The notes: generated from the sequence alone by a model not told the origin. Shown: positions 23,144-32,773, numbered from the stretch's first letter. The stretch is 64,000 nt of DNA from Triplophysa rosa (GCF_024868665.1 NC_079897.1:4223241-4287240); one strand, 5' to 3'. Numbers and translations: made by a program.

Positions 23144-23150
23144 TATAAAA
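23144..23150 (+). promoter_or_regulatory. TATA box of the DIRS element
   Basis: TATAAAA within GAGTATAAAAGGGAGACC stands about 200 bp before the first gag-like ATG (23346 or 23370). The preceding CCGGACTCCGCCCCCGG is GC-box-like. The spacing is reasonable for an internal retroelement promoter. Confidence 0.55.
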
Positions 23151-23345
23151 GGGAGACCGCGTGCTGCATTCATTCACCTTTTTTTCTTCAGAGCCTTCAC
23201 ACTGATCGTTTTTCTTCGGACTTCAAACTCTACGCCGAATTACTGCTGGAATCTTACGACGTGGTGCAGCGGACGGCCCCTTCCTGCAGTGACTTCCCCT
23301 GGGCATCTCGGCAGTTCCAGAAGTGTTTGAGTTTTTTTCTCTAAA

Positions 23346-24520
23346 ATGGAGCAAATTTCTCCAGCGTGGCATGTCCCGCTGTTCTCGTGGGTGCAACACA
23401 CTCATCGAGGAGGGGGACGGACACGATGTCTGCTTCCAGTACGCTGGGGCAGCCCTTGTGGATACGTCCTGCCTGCATTGCGGGCGGTTGACGATTCAGA
23501 CGTTGCGTCACGGGTGGCTGTGTTCCCACGGGACTCAGCCACCACCTCGTCTGCTTCCCGTTCCGTGACAGCAGTGGCTACGGCGAGCAGCAAGGGTGAT
23601 ATGAGGATTACTGTGGGCGCTAATCCGTCAGCCACTGGCTCGCGGACCGTTCGCACCTCATCTTGCTCGTCTGACCGTTCCCCATGAGACGGTCCCACCG
23701 TCTTGTTCCTCAACCACGTATTTGGAAATGGTGCGTGATGATGAGATGTCCCTTGCAGCATCAGAGGGTGACTCTGACTCCGACGATTCCTTGGAGCTCC
23801 CTCCCTCGGGGGGTCGAGCCCAGGAAAAAGTGGACGTCGAAATGTCAGCCATGCCTTCCCGGGCCACCGGCATTGGGTTGCAGTGCACCGCACTGCCTTT
23901 CCCAACACTTGTGGCTGGATACATGGTACCTCGCGCTCGCCCCCAGTGCCGTGTTTTCCCGGAAGTACATGAGGAACTTAGTAAGACCGGGAATGCCCCC
24001 TTTCGACGCGTCCACGTCAAACTAGTTCCATCGCCCTTTCTTCCCTCGATGGTGGGGCAGCTAGATGATATGTCGATGTCCCCCAGGGGCTCGACCTAGA
24101 CTCCCATCCAAAGCATGTAGGTTTTATCGGCATCTTAGGTGTCGAGAGCTTACTCTGCTGCGGGCCAAGCTGCCTCCTCTCTCCACGCTATAGCCATCCT
24201 GCAGGTCCATCAGGCCAAGGTGTTGAGAGAGCTCCATGAGTGTAAGACCGACCCAGCGCTTATGCAGGAACTCCGCGCCGTCACCGAACTCGCGGGCCCT
24301 GGGTCGGGCGATGTCCACACTTGTGGTCCAGGAGAGACACCTCTGGCTGAACCTTGCACAGATGAGTAATGCCGAGAAAGTCCGTTTTCTCGACGCACCC
24401 ATCTCGCAAGGGGGGGGCTGTTTGGTGATACTGTCGAGCCGCAGTTCTCGACAGTAAAGAAGCAGACAGAGGATATCAAGCATATCCTCCCCGCCGCGAT
24501 TCGGCCGCCCTCTAGCCGTC
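23346..24520 (+). pseudogene. DIRS gag-like ORF1, frameshifted
   Basis: A Cys-rich N-terminal piece reads RCSRGCNTLIEEGDGHDVCF and CLHCGRL (23370-23500), then shifts frame to SRVAVFPRDSATTS. An acidic serine stretch, MSLAASEGDSDSDDSLELPP, lies at 23743-23802. VFPEVHEELSKTGNAPF follows (23950-24003). The tail reads AYSAAGQAASSLHAIAILQV (24148-24207), then in another frame MSTLVVQERHLWLNLAQMS (24311-24367) and KVRFLDAPISQ. These blocks are familiar from fish DIRS ORF1 proteins, which are thought to package the RNA. At least three frame changes break it. Confidence 0.7.
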
Positions 24521-24785
24521 GAGATCCCGTGCACCATCTGCTTCCCAGCAGCCCTGGTCCTCTTCGATGCCCTCCGGTTCCGGCGGCCCCCTGGAAGAAG
24601 ACATTGAAGAGGAGACCACCACCCCGTCAGCAGCCGCGGCAGAAGCCGAAGCAGCCCTCATGGGAAGACCCCAGGGAGATCGAGAATACCTTCAGGCCCG
24701 ACCCCAGCCATTCTATCACTGGTTGGTCGATCCGGGATGGTTCCTGCCCCGTCCCAACAGCCCACTTCTAAGAGTTTTCTCTCTC

Positions 24786-25063
24786 TCTGGGTGTTTATCA
24801 CAGCCGCTCTCACCCTGTACACGACGGTGTTCGGCAACTCGATGTTGCATCACGGCGAGACCCAATGTCGAGGATAATCAGCAGCCTAAGCACTCTCAAT
24901 CGACGGTGCGTTGTGCTACATTATCATCTGGGTATTATCACAGCCGCTCTCACCCTCTACACGACGGTGTTTGGCAACTCAACGTTGTGGCGAGACCTAA
25001 TGTCGAGGATAATCATCAGCCTAAGCACTCTCAATCGATGGTGCGCTGTGCTACATCATCGCC
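24786..25063 (+). repeat. Tandem duplication of a ~140 bp block in the DIRS element
   Basis: The block beginning CTGGGTGTTTATCACAGCCG is followed directly by a second copy starting CTGGGTATTATCACAGCCG at about 24930. Both contain CTACACGACGGTGTT or its variant, GTCGAGGATAATCA and GCCTAAGCACTCTCAATCGA. Copy 2 lacks about 8 nt (TCACGGCG region), so the two are out of frame with each other. It lies in the linker between gag and RT. Confidence 0.75.
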
Positions 25064-25202
25064 AAGCAGGTAAAACAGCAGAGCCGATCTCCTCTCCGGG
25101 GGCTCCGGGAGGTCGATGAAGCAGAATGTACCCCTAGCCTCCCTGTCTCAGTCCTTGGGAGCCTGACAAGAGCTTCCCAAACCGTCACGGTGACTACGGT
25201 AT

Positions 25203-25716
25203 ATGATCCGTCTCGGCTACGCAATCCAACTCCCCAGATGCCCGCTCAAGTTTCGGGGCATCCTCTCAAACCTCAGTCAGAGGCAAGGATGCTCCCGTGC
25301 TTCGGGCAGAGGTCTCCACCCCTCTGGAGAGGAAGCGATCGTGCTCGTCCCTCTAGCAGAGATGTTCAACGGGTTTTACAGCCCGTACTTCATCGTCCCC
25401 AAAAAGGGGGGGTTGCTAGATCTGCGTACCCTGAACAGGCACTTACACAAGCTTCCGTTCAGGATGCTCACGCAGAAGCGCATCCTGATGTCTATCAGAT
25501 GTCAAGATTGGTTCATGGCAATCGACCTGAAGGACGCTTACTTTCATGTCTCAATTCTCCCTCGTCATCGCCCATTACTACGGTTCGCTTTCGAGGGTCG
25601 GGCATATCAGTACAGAGTCCTCCCTTTCGGTCTGTCCCTGTCCCCACGAGTCTTCACGAAGATCGTGGAAACCGCCCTCGCTCCCCTCATGGAGAGAGGT
25701 GTGCGGGTACTAACAC
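25203..25716 (+). pseudogene. DIRS reverse transcriptase, N-terminal part
   Basis: The open frame contains the RT fingers and palm signatures: YFIVPKKGGLLDLRTLNRHL, then MAIDLKDAYFHV (first catalytic Asp near 25524), LLRFAFEGRAYQYRVLPFG and LSLSPRVFTKIVETAL. These are characteristic of the DIRS/Ty3-like RT. An extra C just before 25717 throws the frame out of the catalytic YLDD box, which follows in another frame. From 25717 to the end of this open frame (26513) the reading is meaningless. Confidence 0.85.
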
Positions 25717-26834
25717 TATCTCGACGACTGGCTTATCTTGGCACACTCGCGAGATCTGTTATGTACACACAGGGACCTAGTGCTTCGGCACCTAGATCGA
25801 TTGGGACTACAGGTCAACCGAGAAGAGAGCAAGCTCTCCCTTGTGCAGAGCATCCTCTTTCTTGGTATGGAACTCAACTCTGTCTCCATGACAGCGCAAC
25901 TGACTACAGAGTGCGCTCAGTCAGTGTTGATCGGCCTGGTACATTTCAAGCAGTCAACGGTCCCCCTGAGACAATTTCAGAGGCTCCTGGGATGGCATCC
26001 TCGGCGGGGGTGATACCCCTCGGGTTGAAGCACATGAGACCGCTCCAACACTGGCTACAGAGTCGAGTTCCCTGGAGAGTGTGGCACACTGGCAGCAGGC
26101 AGATGGTGATTACGCCTCTCTGCCGACGCACCCTAACCCCCTTGGTCTTGACCTTTCTACGGACAGGGGTCCCTCTCGGGCAGGTCACAAGGCGTGTCGT
26201 AGTGATGACAGGCGCCTCCCTGCAGGGTCGGGGTGCCGTGGCGATGGATGGGCCCCTGCCTGCGTGGGCATATCAACTGCCTGGAGTTGTTGGATGTGCT
26301 ACCTGCACTGAAGGGGCTACAACCTCTCGTGCAGGACAAGCACGTGCTGGTCCGGTTGGACAGCACAACTGCCATAGCGTATATCAACCGCCAGGGTGGC
26401 GTTCGCTCACCGCAGCTAACACGACTCGCCCGACGCCTCCTCCTGTGGAGTCCGCAGGTGATCAGATCCCTGTGAGCCACACATATCCCAGGCGACCTGA
26501 ACCAGACAGCTGATGCGCTCTCTCGTCAGTTGATGCCTCGCGGAGAGTGGCGACTCCACTCCCGCGCAGTCCAGCTCATTGGGTACAGTTTGGGCGGGCT
26601 CAGGTAGACCTGTTCGCCTCCCTGGACACCACCCATTGCCCGCTAGGGTACTCCCCGTCCGAGGCCCCCCTCGGCACGGATGCTCTAGCGCACAGCTGGC
26701 CGTGGGACAAGCGGAAGTACGCCTTCCCCCCAGTGAGCCTCATTGCACAGACCCTGTGCAAGGTCAGGGAAGAGGAGCATCAAGTGTTACTAGTTGCGCC
26801 ATACTGGCCCAACCAGACTTGGTTCTCGGAGCTA
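25717..26834 (+). pseudogene. DIRS RT YLDD box, RNase H and C-terminal part, frameshifted
   Basis: YLDDW is encoded at 25717-25731, followed by LILAHSRDLLCTHRDLVLRH and LGMELNSVSMTAQL. The frame then changes again before the RNase H-like segment (26260-26475: GHINCLELLDVLPALKGLQ, VLVRLDSTTAIAYINRQGG). A TGA at 26473-26475 interrupts it, and ATHIPGDLNQTADALSRQ continues in frame after the stop. The last intact words are VDLFASLDTTHCPLGYSP, WPWDKRKYAFPP and VLLVAPYWPNQTWFSEL (to 26834). The Tc1 cluster starts here. Confidence 0.8.
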
Positions 26835-27553
26835 CACTGCGTTCCAAATTATTATGCAAATGATATCTTTCTCTGGTTTTCCTAATTTGTCGATGCAAAT
26901 GACAGTCAGTATAATTTTCAAGTAATCAACAGTTAGGGTACATTTGGAATTTTATTGAACAAACCTCCCACTGACAACAGTATTTATTTAAAAAATGAAA
27001 AACTCAAAATGCACTGTTCCAAATTATTATGCACAACAGAGTTTGAAAACATTTCATAGGTTGTAAAAAACTGAAAATGGTCATTTGTTGAATTTGCAGC
27101 ATTAGGAGGTCATATTTACTGAAATCAAAAGCTATTTCAATCAAAAACATCCTAACAGGGCAAGTTACATGTTAACATAGGACCCCTTCTTTGATATCAC
27201 CTTCACAATTCTTGCATCCATTGAACTTGTGAGTTTTTGGATAGTTTCTGATTGAATTTCTTTGCAGGATGTCAGAATAGCCTCCCAGAGCTGCTGTTTT
27301 GATGCTAACTGCCTCCCACCATCATAGATCTTTCGCTTGAGGATGCTCCAAAGGTTCTCAATAGGGTTGAGGTCAGGGGAGGATGGTGGCCACACCATGA
27401 GTTTCTCTCCTTTTATGCCCATAGCAGCCAATGACACAGAGGTATTCTTTGCAGCATGAGATGGTGCATTGTCATGCATGAAGATGATTTTGCTACGGAA
27501 GGCATGGTTCTTCTTTTTGTACCATGGAAGAAAGTGCTCAGTCAGAAACTCTA
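26835..27553 (-). mobile_element. 3' half of Tc1/mariner element A (inverted)
   Basis: Read on the minus strand, this is the transposase C-terminal 130 codons (27165-27557) plus the 3' flank and outer TIR. It matches the 3' half of the full element at 28408 almost base for base. It starts at TA (26833-26834) with CACTGCGTTCCAAATTATTA and ends at CTCTA, the complement of the TAGAG junction in the transposase gene. Together with 27555-28407 it accounts for exactly one element (719 + 853 - 2 = 1570 bp). One extra A at 27554 lies between the halves. Confidence 0.9.
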
Positions 27554-27554
27554 A

Positions 27555-28407
27555 CACTGCGTTCCAAATTATTATGCAAATTGGATTTAAGTGTCGTAAA
27601 CATTTAATTTTATATTGTTCAATTAAACTTATGGATGGTATTGTGTCTCAGTGCTCTTTGGATCACTGAAATCAATCTCAGACACCTGTGATAAGTAGTT
27701 TGCCAGGTGAGCCCAATTAAAGGAAAACTACTTAAGAAGGACGTTCCACATTATTAAGCAGGCCACAGGTTTCAAGCAATATGGGAAAGAAAAAGGATCT
27801 GTCTGCTGCCGAAAAGCGTCAAATAGTGCAATGTCTTGGACAAGGTATGAAAACATTAGATATTTCACGAAAACTTAAGCGAGATCATCGTACTGTGAAG
27901 AGATTTGTGGCTGATTCAGAGCACAGAAGGGTTCGTGCAGATAAAGGCAGAATGAGGAAGGTTTCTTCCAGACAAATTCATCGGATTAAGAGAGCAGCTG
28001 CAAAAATGCCATTGCAAAGCAGCAAACAGGTATTTGAAGCTGCTGGTGCCTCGGGAGTCCCGAAAACCTCAAGGTGTAGGATCCTCCAGATGCTTGCAGT
28101 TGTGCATAAACCTACTATTCGGCCACCCCTAACCAATGCTCACAAGCAGAAACGGTTGCAGTGGGCCCACACATACATGAAGACTAATTTTCAAACAGTC
28201 TTGTTTACTGATGAGTGCCGTGCAACCCTGGATGGTCCAGATGGATGGAGTAGTGGATGGTTGGTGGATGGCCACCATGTCCCAACAAGGCTGCGACGTC
28301 AGCAAGGAGGTGGCGGAGTCATGTTTTGGGCTGGAATCATGGGGAGACAGCTGGTGGGCCCCTTTAGGGTCCCTGAAGGTGTGAAAATGAACTCTGCAAG
28401 GTATGTA
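27555..28407 (+). mobile_element. 5' half of Tc1/mariner element A (forward)
   Basis: It begins CACTGCGTTCCAAATTATTA, runs through the 5' leader and the first 209 codons of transposase (ATG at 27781), and stops at GTATGTA. The next base begins the TIR of element B. It is indistinguishable by eye from the matching part of element B. Translation continues briefly into B's terminus, giving a non-functional C-terminus. Confidence 0.9.
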
Positions 28408-29977
28408 CACTGCGTTCCAAATTATTATGCAAATTGGATTTAAGTGTCGTAAACATTTAATTTTATATTGTTCAATTAAACTTATGGATGGTATTGTGTC
28501 TCAGTGCTCTTTGGATCACTGAAATCAATCTCAGACACCTGTGATAAGTAGTTTGCCAGGTGAGCCCAATTAAAGGAAAACTACTTAAGAAGGACGTTCC
28601 ACATTATTAAGCAGGCCACAGGTTTCAAGCAATATGGGAAAGAAAAAGGATCTGTCTGCTGCCGAAAAGCGTCAAATAGTGCAATGTCTTGGACAAGGTA
28701 TGAAAACATTAGATATTTCACGAAAACTTAAGCGAGATCATCGTACTGTGAAGAGATTTGTGGCTGATTCAGAGCACAGAAGGGTTCGTGCAGATAAAGG
28801 CAGAATGAGGAAGGTTTCTTCCAGACAAATTCATCGGATTAAGAGAGCAGCTGCAAAAATGCCATTGCAAAGCAGCAAACAGGTATTTGAAGCTGCTGGT
28901 GCCTCGGGAGTCCCGAAAACCTCAAGGTGTAGGATCCTCCAGATGCTTGCAGTTGTGCATAAACCTACTATTCGGCCACCCCTAACCAATGCTCACAAGC
29001 AGAAACGGTTGCAGTGGGCCCACACATACATGAAGACTAATTTTCAAACAGTCTTGTTTACTGATGAGTGCCGTGCAACCCTGGATGGTCCAGATGGATG
29101 GAGTAGTGGATGGTTGGTGGATGGCCACCATGTCCCAACAAGGCTGCGACGTCAGCAAGGAGGTGGCGGAGTCATGTTTTGGGCTGGAATCATGGGGAGA
29201 CAGCTGGTGGGCCCCTTTAGGGTCCCTGAAGGTGTGAAAATGAACTCTGCAAGGTATGTAGAGTTTCTGACTGAGCACTTTCTTCCATGGTACAAAAAGA
29301 AGAACCATGCCTTCCGTAGCAAAATCATCTTCATGCATGACAATGCACCATCTCATGCTGCAAAGAATACCTCTGTGTCATTGGCTGCTATGGGCATAAA
29401 AGGAGAGAAACTCATGGTGTGGCCACCATCCTCCCCTGACCTCAACCCTATTGAGAACCTTTGGAGCATCCTCAAGCGAAAGATCTATGATGGTGGGAGG
29501 CAGTTAGCATCAAAACAGCAGCTCTGGGAGGCTATTCTGACATCCTGCAAAGAAATTCAATCAGAAACTATCCAAAAACTCACAAGTTCAATGGATGCAA
29601 GAATTGTGAAGGTGATATCAAAGAAGGGGTCCTATGTTAACATGTAACTTGCCCTGTTAGGATGTTTTTGATTGAAATAGCTTTTGATTTCAGTAAATAT
29701 GACCTCCTAATGCTGCAAATTCAACAAATGACCATTTTCAGTTTTTTACAACCTATGAAATGTTTTCAAACTCTGTTGTGCATAATAATTTGGAACAGTG
29801 CATTTTGAGTTTTTCATTTTTTAAATAAATACTGTTGTCAGTGGGAGGTTTGTTCAATAAAATTCCAAATGTACCCTAACTGTTGATTACTTGAAAATTA
29901 TACTGACTGTCATTTGCATCGACAAATTAGGAAAACCAGAGAAAGATATCATTTGCATAATAATTTGGAACCCAGTG
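28408..29977 (+). mobile_element. Complete Tc1/mariner-type element B (1570 bp, DD37E)
   Basis: The terminal inverted repeats are about 27 nt (CACTG[C/G]GTTCCAAATTATTATG..., not longer than needed here) and are flanked by TA at 28406-28407 and 29978-29979. An inner, degenerate copy of the terminal word lies about 180 nt inside each end (GTTCCACATTATTAAGCA at 28597-28614; inverse of CACTGTTCCAAATTATTATG at 29781-29800). That gives an IR/DR-like layout. The single open reading frame is intact. The near-identity of A and B points to recent movement, or to assembly duplication. Confidence 0.92.
28634..29647 (+). CDS. Intact Tc1/mariner-family transposase, DD37E
   Basis: This 337-residue protein should cut and paste the element at TA sites after binding its terminal repeats in the nucleus. 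Two N-terminal helix-turn-helix regions lie at about residues 8-45 and 60-105, which is the paired-like DNA-binding module of Tc1 enzymes. The catalytic triad is visible: D144 (LFTDECRATL), D236 (FMHDNAPSH) and E274 (SPDLNPIENLW). There are 37 residues between the second D and the E, so this is a DD37E enzyme rather than the DD34E of classical Tc1. A glycine-rich stretch (QQGGGGV) lies near 175-180. The length is normal for the superfamily. The start is the first ATG of the frame, and the same protein start occurs in the adjacent truncated copy. No frameshift or stop is present, so activity is plausible. The TRT/DD37E vertebrate group is a likely relative, stated from memory. Confidence 0.92.
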   Translation: MGKKKDLSAAEKRQIVQCLGQGMKTLDISRKLKRDHRTVKRFVADSEHRRVRADKGRMRKVSSRQIHRIKRAAAKMPLQSSKQVFEAAGASGVPKTSRCRILQMLAVVHKPTIRPPLTNAHKQKRLQWAHTYMKTNFQTVLFTDECRATLDGPDGWSSGWLVDGHHVPTRLRRQQGGGGVMFWAGIMGRQLVGPFRVPEGVKMNSARYVEFLTEHFLPWYKKKNHAFRSKIIFMHDNAPSHAAKNTSVSLAAMGIKGEKLMVWPPSSPDLNPIENLWSILKRKIYDGGRQLASKQQLWEAILTSCKEIQSETIQKLTSSMDARIVKVISKKGSYVNM

Positions 29978-30760
29978 TATGTAGCCACCATTGCCGCTCA
30001 TCACAACCCAGTTGCTGGTAAGTCTCTAGGACAGCACAACCTGCTCATTTGGTTCCTAAGGGGCGCAGGAAGGCTACCGCCTCACCCGCGCTCCGTACCC
30101 TCTTGCGACCTTGATGCGGTCCTGGAACCCCTCGGAGATGCCGCTCTTTCTCACCTCACAATGAAGACGGCTCTCCGGATGGCGCTCAAGAGGGTCGCGG
30201 ACCTACAAGCATTCTCCATGTCCACAGATTGCCTAGAACTCGGGCCCGGTGATTCTCACGCTATCCTGAGACCCCGGCCCGGCTACGTGCCCAAAGTTCC
30301 CACCACTCCCCCTAGACACCAGGTGGTGAACTTACAGGCGCTCCCCACCGGGGAGGAAGACCCAACCCCATCTGTGTTTTCCAGTATGCGCATTGCGCCT
30401 CTACTTGGACCGCACGCAGAGCCGCAGGAGCTCTGAGCAGCTCTTTGTCTGTTTTGGAGATCAGCAGAAGGGGAGGGCTGTCTCAAACAGAGATTGGTGC
30501 ATTGGGTCATGGACGCCGTCACTACGGCATACCTGTCCTAAGATCGCCCGTGCCCGCTGGCAGTGAGAGCTCACTCCACACGGAGTACAGCCTCCTCGTG
30601 GGCACTGGCTCGAGGCGCCTCTCTGGCAGACATCTGCAGAGCTGCGGGTTGGGCTACACCCAACACCTTCATGAGGTCCTACAGCCTCCGCGTAAAACCA
30701 GTATCAGCTCGAGTCTTGCAGGGCATCAGGTAAGACCGGCGGCCGGTAGGGTGTACGCCT
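29978..30760 (+). pseudogene. DIRS tyrosine recombinase, frameshifted
   Basis: The first part is open (to 30436): VATIAAHHNPVAGKSLGQHN, ALKRVADLQAFSM with the likely box-I Arg, and RPRPGYVPKVPTTP. After a frame change near 30390, the C-terminal signature continues in another frame. It has HSTR (His at 30572, Arg at 30581), ASLADICRAAGWATPNTF and the putative catalytic Tyr at 30680-30682 in RSY. In DIRS elements this enzyme integrates the circular DNA without a target duplication. All four expected catalytic regions can be located, but they are not in one frame. Confidence 0.8.
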
Positions 30761-31462
30761 ATGACAGTACCTTCCCCCCTTTTTTCTAGGTGAATCAGCG
30801 TACTAATTTAGCCTCCCTTCTTTCCCCACTGGGTGAAGAACAGGCACTCCATCCATCACTTAGCAAGCACCTCCTGCGGGCAGGCTGGGCAAAGCAGCCC
30901 TGCCCCTTAGGCCGGGTACCAACTGAGTTATCCACAACATAGCTTTAACCGGACCTAGTGCTACCGGACATTGTAACCCCCATCGGGCGGTTCCATCTGA
31001 TGTATCCTCATGATTGGTTCCCACCTTGGCAACCCATGACCTTCTCTAGGTGGACCTCCACCTTGCGGTTAACTCCTTCAGTCCGCACATTTCTCTCATG
31101 ACTTCTCCCCTATACGGCAAGACCATGTTGTTATCTCCACTACACTCCTCCCTACGGTAGGAAGTGGTCTCTGTAGCGCATCCCCCATTTGAGGAAGTAG
31201 CGCTTACCCAGTGGCCTTACGGTACCGGGTGGCTTCTCGCTGTTAGAGAAACAAGGCCGCCGCCTGTGGGGGCCGAAGGCAAGGGCCTTCCCACCTTTCA
31301 AGGAAAGCTCTGGGACCCCCTACAATTTCGTGGTAGCACTCACGGCTGACACGCCCAGGCCAGTCACCATCGCTTCGCTAGAGATTGTGACAGGGCACAG
31401 TGTTGTGGCGTTTTCCATAGGAACGGAGGGAACGAGACGTTGTGTCCTTTATGCCACAACAC

Positions 31463-31720
31463 GTGCTGCTGGTGTTGATGTAAAAAGAGGAGTGTTCATT
31501 TTTAACACTGTATTTGTATGCTAACACCAGTGTAGTGCAAAAATAACTGAATAGTGTTGAGGTGGTTTTATATTTAACAACACTTGGTGTAAAAGTTACA
31601 TTAATTGGGTGTAGAAAAGTTAACACTATCAAAAGTGTAACATTTACACCCCATAGTGTGGACACATATAGACACTTTTCCGGTGTTAAATGCGACACTG
31701 TGGGATTTAATTTTATACCG
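31463..31720. repeat. ACACT-rich dispersed repeat
   Basis: Many TGTTAACACT, GGTGTTAA and GTGTAA words occur on both strands (for example CATTTTTAACACTGTA and GTTAACACTATCAAAAGTGT). A related short stretch with GCTGGTGTCAAATGTT and GTGTTGACATTATTTTAACA lies at 18349-18415. It could be the far end of the unit that the DIRS element interrupts, but this is inference. Confidence 0.4.
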
Positions 31721-32026
31721 GAAATTTTGCTGTGCAGAAAGTGTTCTCGGAGCGCATATTCATTTTAATAATGATGAAGAGAGGCCACTTTTATAATTAG
31801 TCAAAACCCAAGTGGAATGTAAACCTTGTTTGTGGCAGTCAGAAGTTGAGTCTCACTCTGCAAAGTGGGAAAGTTTCTAAAGAACAGTTTCTTTCCTTCC
31901 TTTCTTCCAGTGCCCGCGAGGCGACTTTAATGATCGGCAGTGTGAGAGACAGACAGTCACAGAACATCCAGAATCAGGCCTACATCACAGTGAGATGAAC
32001 ACAGGCTAATCACAGACAACTCCTGC

Positions 32027-32033
<7 letters not shown>

Positions 32034-32091
<58 letters not shown>

Positions 32092-32104
32092 TTGTCTCTC
32101 TCAG
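32034..32104. repeat. (CT)n microsatellite
   Basis: This is a long CT dinucleotide run, interrupted by single TGTC and TTTGTC units. It is likely length-polymorphic. Confidence 0.95.
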
Positions 32105-32357
32105 CCATCAGATAAAAAACACTTTCTCTGCATGTCAGAACACAGATCAGATGCCTCAGTTTTGCACTGCAACTGCTTCCTGTATTAAAACGGGTCTGAC
32201 AGAACTTTCTAAGGCTTTCTGCATTTGCCAGAGGGAAAATAACAGGCTGTTAGTGTTTACTCACTCTTTGACCTGTTGGGTGAAGTAAATCAATAGTATC
32301 TACACAGAACAAAAAGAAAGATTTTAAGTCAACGTGATTGTTCAAACCATTTTATGT

Positions 32358-32773
32358 AAAGGGGCTTTCAGACTGCAGGAAAGATTTTGTACTTCCGGAA
32401 CGACTTGCCGGAAGTACCTGCTTTTTGTTGTGTTCGCACCGCAGGAACCGGACGGAATTTTAGTCCGTGAGAACCTTTTTGGAGGAACACTAAGCTCCTT
32501 CATCAAAGCAGTGTCTAAACCAGGAGGAAAGGAATGACCCGTGACGTAAGCAAACGCTGATTGACCGAACTTCTGTTGTTTGGTTGTTCATCATTGTTCA
32601 ACGGACGCGCTTAAATGACGTTGCTGTCGACTGGCTTATGTCACTAAATAGTTCCTTTTGTCGGTGCAAATGCGATCAGGGAAATGGCCTGAGGGAAAAC
32701 TTAGTTCACGAACGACAGCCCTCTTTACTCGTTCCGGAACTTTGTCCCTGAACGTATCCGGTCGGAAGGCGCC
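32358..32773. mobile_element. Candidate short DNA element with GGGGCTTTCAGAC ends
   Basis: The left end GGGGCTTTCAGACTGC and the inverted right end GGCGCCTTCCGACC are similar, and TTATGT occurs directly outside both (32352-32357 and 32774-32779). An internal small palindrome, ACTTCCGGAACGACTTGCCG followed by GAAGT, lies near 32391. It has no coding content. The superfamily is uncertain because a 6-bp duplication is not standard for Harbinger-type elements with such ends. Confidence 0.4.

Larger units (their letters stand above)
22993..31462 (+). mobile_element. DIRS-type tyrosine-recombinase retroelement, decayed and interrupted
   Basis: The domain order is gag-like, RT, RNase H, then tyrosine recombinase. 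No integrase and no LTR pair are seen, which is the layout of the DIRS order. The left end carries GAGGTTCCCTTTCTGTCGG and a TATA-box promoter region. The right end carries GGAACGAGACGTTGTGTCC, related in inverse sense to the left-end words. Several frameshifts, stops and a large internal loss make it inactive. Two Tc1/mariner elements occupy 26835-29977. DIRS elements leave no target duplication, so both boundaries are estimates from sequence character. Confidence 0.85.

Noticed and set aside
24124..26480. Many overlapping frames on both strands in the DIRS region
   Set aside because: Shadow frames of GC-richer retroelement coding DNA. Only those matching gag, RT, RNase H or recombinase were kept.
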